The notes under the pieces are model-generated. The model searched no databases and had not been told where the DNA came from. It worked only from the letters and a program-made list of their open reading frames with translations. Position numbers and translations under genes: made by a program. A DNA stretch of 64,000 nucleotides from Chitinophaga cymbidii (lineage in GTDB: Bacteria; Bacteroidota; Bacteroidia; Chitinophagales; Chitinophagaceae), in the NCBI RefSeq assembly GCF_007992715.1, contig NZ_BKAU01000007.1, forward strand, positions 186,001 to 250,000, written 5' to 3'. Of the stretch, positions 61,209 through 64,000 are shown piece after piece; the stretch's first letter is position 1; each line of letters starts with the position of its first letter.

Positions 61209-63388
61209 CAGAATGATATGTTTCCCGTGATCCTGAAATGCCTGCCAGGCATGGGAAAGTTCAGGATCACATCGTAATACTGGTTCAAAAGATTATTGAC
61301 TTCCACGGTAATGCCGTACCGCGAAAAGCGTTTGGACAACGACATATCGCTAGTATACCACGGCTCGATGTAGTTGATGAGAATATTGGTTTTCTGGCTG
61401 TAGCGTTCGCCAGTGTAAATAAAACTGTAATTCAGGTCCCAGTTCCGCCAGCTTGCATTGGCCGTGAAGGAGCCACTGTGCCGGGGCGTGTAGGGTATCT
61501 GGTGACCGTAGTTGTAGCCGCCGGGCGTTTGGTCCTGCGCTTCCTGGAACGTATAATTCACGCCGAGCGTAACGTCTACTCCATCCACCGGCTGCATGCC
61601 CGCACGCAGGCTTACGTCCACTCCTTTAATCACTACTTTGTCCAGGTTCATCATCGTCCATCTGAATAAATTGGCAGCAGGCACCGCTACGATCTTGTCT
61701 TTCACGTTGTTGTAATACGCATCGGCCTGTAGCGCGATGTATTGCAGGCGGCCGCGGAAAGGCTTTGCATAGCTGAAGCCCGCATTGTACTGGTTCGTGT
61801 ACTCCGGGCGCAGGCTGGTGTTGCCGATGAAGGTGTAGTACAGATCGTTGAACGTGGGCATCCGGAATATGTTTTTGTAGAAGGCGCGGATGCGGAAATG
61901 ATGTTCCGCAAATGGTTGCCAGGATGCGGAAAATGAAGGTGTTAGTTCGCGCTTGCTGCCGGCGCCGGTGTAGAAGCGCACGTACTCGTCCACCATGGTG
62001 CCGAGCAGGCTGCCCTGCATTTCAAAGCGTTCGGAATATATGCGGGAGGCCAGGGCCACGAGGGTTGTATAACGAACGGGATAACTGAAGCGATAAATAT
62101 TCGCGTCTAATTTGTTGGCGATGAAGTCCATACTCAGCACTGCTTCCCACCAATCTTTAATTTGATACCGGTTGGCGATGGACAGGTATACCTCCTGCTG
62201 GGTGTAACGGTTGTCTAAAAAGCCTTTTTCATTCTGGTATTCAGGATCATGGTAACGGGTGAACAGATGGGTGTACTTTGCCCGCGCCTGCATGCTGTAG
62301 CGGCGGGTGAACTGTTTGTTATAGCCTGCCTGCGCAAAGAGGTCCCTATCCCACAAACGCTGGCTGTATTCAAAATGATTCGCCACGATCGCGCCGGGGA
62401 GGCCGCGTTCCGACTGGTAACCATAGACTTTGAACGTCCAGTTGCTGCTGTCCTTCAAATAACCTTTCAGTCCGCCTTCCACGCGCCAGGCTTTTACATC
62501 CGCATTGTTTCTGATGGCGGTGGTATCATATGCGCCGTTGGTGTACCGGAAGCGGTATCTCCCGTGTGCATGCAGGTATTCCGCACTCACGTTGCCGTAT
62601 ATACGTTTACTGATCTTTTGCTGCCAGCGGACGGAAGGATTGATCAGGCCGAAGGAACCGGTCCTGATCCTGGCGTTCCCGTATGCGGAATCGCCCGGTT
62701 GCCGGGACGTGATGTACAGCGCACTGGCGGCGGAGAAGCCCCGCGCCGGCTGGAAGATATTATTCTGCTGCCCGCTGTACAGGCTGATGCTGTCGATATT
62801 ATCAAGGGAAAATCTGCCGAGGTCTACCTGTCCGTTCTGCGCATTGCCGAGCTGCAGGTCATCGTAGAACACAGCGGTGTGGTTGGTGCCCATGCTGCGG
62901 ACGTTGATGGTTTTCAGCCCGCCTATCCCGCCGTAATCTTTCAGCTGCACGCCGGAGAAGAACCGTACGGCATCCGCTACGCTGAGACTGTTGCGTTTTT
63001 GCAGGTCTTCGCCGGCGAGTATCTGTACGGGATGGCTGGTGCGGATGAGGAGCTGCATGCGTTTGGCTTCCACGGTGATACCTTTGAGATCGCGGGCGGG
63101 ATGGACCGTTGTATCCGCTGCATCGGGCCTGCCGTCCGAAGGGTCGCGGGGCAGTGCGGCCGTTGTATCCGCTGCATCGGGTCTGCCGTTCCAAAGGTTG
63201 CGGGGCAGTGCGGCCATTGTATCTGCTGCACCCCGCCTGCCGCTCCATAGGTTGCGCCGGGACTCCCCTGCGTGGGCAACGTAATTCGCCTGTCTTTGCA
63301 TATCGGCCTTTTGCTGCGCGGAAGCACTGCATGTGAGTAACAGGCAGGCCTCAACGCAACATATGGTCAGGATTGGTTTTAACTTCAT
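61208..63388 (-). CDS. BtuB-like TonB-dependent outer-membrane receptor
   Basis: The 726-residue protein has a signal peptide ending SASAQ, three 18-residue repeats (residues 45-98), a TonB plug (about 100-225; VQILAGEDLQKRNSLSVADAV, NVRSMGTNHTAVFYDDLQLGNAQNGQ) and a barrel ending in RHFRITGNISF. It has no SusD partner and is smaller than SusC proteins, which points to vitamin or siderophore-size ligands. Flanking propeller proteins suggest cobalamin. It overlaps both neighbours (4 bases and 1 base). Confidence 0.92.
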   Translation of the reverse strand: MKLKPILTICCVEACLLLTCSASAQQKADMQRQANYVAHAGESRRNLWSGRRGAADTMAALPRNLWNGRPDAADTTAALPRDPSDGRPDAADTTVHPARDLKGITVEAKRMQLLIRTSHPVQILAGEDLQKRNSLSVADAVRFFSGVQLKDYGGIGGLKTINVRSMGTNHTAVFYDDLQLGNAQNGQVDLGRFSLDNIDSISLYSGQQNNIFQPARGFSAASALYITSRQPGDSAYGNARIRTGSFGLINPSVRWQQKISKRIYGNVSAEYLHAHGRYRFRYTNGAYDTTAIRNNADVKAWRVEGGLKGYLKDSSNWTFKVYGYQSERGLPGAIVANHFEYSQRLWDRDLFAQAGYNKQFTRRYSMQARAKYTHLFTRYHDPEYQNEKGFLDNRYTQQEVYLSIANRYQIKDWWEAVLSMDFIANKLDANIYRFSYPVRYTTLVALASRIYSERFEMQGSLLGTMVDEYVRFYTGAGSKRELTPSFSASWQPFAEHHFRIRAFYKNIFRMPTFNDLYYTFIGNTSLRPEYTNQYNAGFSYAKPFRGRLQYIALQADAYYNNVKDKIVAVPAANLFRWTMMNLDKVVIKGVDVSLRAGMQPVDGVDVTLGVNYTFQEAQDQTPGGYNYGHQIPYTPRHSGSFTANASWRNWDLNYSFIYTGERYSQKTNILINYIEPWYTSDMSLSKRFSRYGITVEVNNLLNQYYDVILNFPMPGRHFRITGNISF
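63095..63256 (-). repeat. Three 54-base in-frame tandem repeats in the receptor gene
   Basis: Each unit encodes 18 residues of the form RNLW(S/N)GRxxAADTxAALP. Units 1 and 2 are nearly identical; unit 3, next to the plug, has diverged. They form a linker between the signal peptide and the plug where other receptors carry a carboxypeptidase-like domain. Confidence 0.9.
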
Positions 63389-64000
63389 GGTTGCAGCACC
63401 ACCATGGCCGGGAAGTACCAGCCTTCGAAAGAAACCGTTTTCTTCAGGGCGCCGCTTGCCGCGTCATAGAACAGGAGGCGGTTGGTGCTGCCCGAGAACG
63501 GACCGTTGATGGTGGTGATCACCAGCTCATTATTCCGCGGATCGTAGGTCACGCCGGAGCCATAGAAATATTGCCCGTCCGGCAGGGTGATGAACGGCTC
63601 GTCGAGAGAAGCGGCGTTGCCGGAAGTATAGCGGTAGAGCTGTGTGCCATATGCCCAGCCCGCACCGGGACGAACGATATAGATACTGTTTTCTTTTGTG
63701 GATGCCGTCATGTTCACGCTCCTCCACGCGCCCCAGGGCACTACGGTATGGAAGGGCATTTTCACGGAATCCAGCTCCAGGGTTTTCGGATCGATGCTCA
63801 TCAGGAGCGAATCTTTTGCGCCGTAAACAAGCCCGTCTTTCCCCTGCACAAAACCGATGGTCGCTTTGTAAGGCTTCTGCACGATGCCGAAGGTGGCGTT
63901 ATCCAGCACTACCAGTCCGTCCGCCGCGGTATGCGCGAAAATATAATCGCCGCTTTGCAGCATGTTGCCCACTGTTCCCGAAATACCGGCGATCTTGCCG
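63385..64000 (-). CDS. DUF5074-like beta-propeller protein (5' end outside window)
   Basis: The frame stays open to the window edge (GKIAGISGTVGNMLQS...), so the GTG at 63972 is not the start. The visible 204 residues contain propeller blades such as GLVVLDNATFGIVQKPY, GLVYGAKDSLLMSIDPKTLELDSVKMP and GSGVTYDPRNNELVITT. It resembles the second propeller protein in the operon and is the gene directly before the receptor, overlapping it by 4 bases. A lipoprotein signal would be expected in the missing part. Confidence 0.85.
   Translation of the reverse strand, partial: GKIAGISGTVGNMLQSGDYIFAHTAADGLVVLDNATFGIVQKPYKATIGFVQGKDGLVYGAKDSLLMSIDPKTLELDSVKMPFHTVVPWGAWRSVNMTASTKENSIYIVRPGAGWAYGTQLYRYTSGNAASLDEPFITLPDGQYFYGSGVTYDPRNNELVITTINGPFSGSTNRLLFYDAASGALKKTVSFEGWYFPAMVVLQP

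Noticed and set aside
62249..63250. 333-codon frame opposite the TonB receptor
   Set aside because: Shadow of the receptor; part of it is the 54-base repeats in another frame.
1..64000. tRNA, rRNA, CRISPR arrays, prophage and complete insertion sequences
   Set aside because: I scanned the gaps between genes and found no cloverleaf-like sequence, regularly spaced repeats, integrase or transposase genes.

Overview
The window looks like chromosomal DNA from a Bacteroidota bacterium, most likely a member of the Chitinophagaceae (Chitinophaga-like). The evidence is the SusC/SusD pairs, a hybrid two-component regulator, a DPP IV-type peptidase, families largely restricted to Bacteroidota (DUF4252, DUF1599, BT_3928-like, DUF6169), the TAnnTTTG promoter box in front of many genes, and a moderately high GC content. 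No rRNA, tRNA, CRISPR array, prophage or complete insertion sequence was seen.

Region 1 (1-8486) is mostly housekeeping: a cysteine-free sirtuin (cut by the window edge), a saccharopine-dehydrogenase-like enzyme, gyrA followed by a TPR protein and a strong terminator, a KGG stress protein, an MDR oxidoreductase and a YjbR-like protein whose 3' end has been tandemly duplicated.

Region 2 (8487-30151) is a xylan utilization locus. It has the Xus core order (SusC, SusD, SusC, SusD, DUF1735 lipoprotein, GH10 xylanase), then a GH43 enzyme, a convergent hybrid two-component sensor/regulator, and a divergent esterase-GH43 fusion. Together these would bind and import xylan fragments, cut the backbone outside the cell, trim side chains and ester groups, and sense the products.

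Region 3 (30152-45061) holds a small ArsR-controlled operon with two matched operators around its promoter, a desaturase, orphan oligopeptide-transport parts (binding protein and permease 5 kb apart), an M1 peptidase, a DciA-like protein, an ECF sigma/membrane protein/DUF4252 module, and the DUF1599/BT_3928-like pair divergent from folP-cdaA (folate and c-di-AMP synthesis). An inverted-repeat element follows cdaA.

Region 4 (45062-59090) contains YraN, ManA, a DUF6580 membrane protein, a Dph6-like ATPase with LepA, acyl-CoA-binding protein, ornithine aminotransferase, DPP IV, and a 258-base intergenic region with three DnaA-box-like sequences beside AT-rich DNA that could be a replication origin. 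Small unknown genes, BI-1, a Tudor-like protein and an MscS channel follow.

Region 5 (59059-64000) is a minus-strand operon of two surface beta-propeller proteins, a BtuB-like TonB-dependent receptor carrying in-frame 54-base repeats, and a surface lipoprotein. It resembles cobalamin capture loci of gut Bacteroides, but the substrate is inferred and the operon start lies outside the window.
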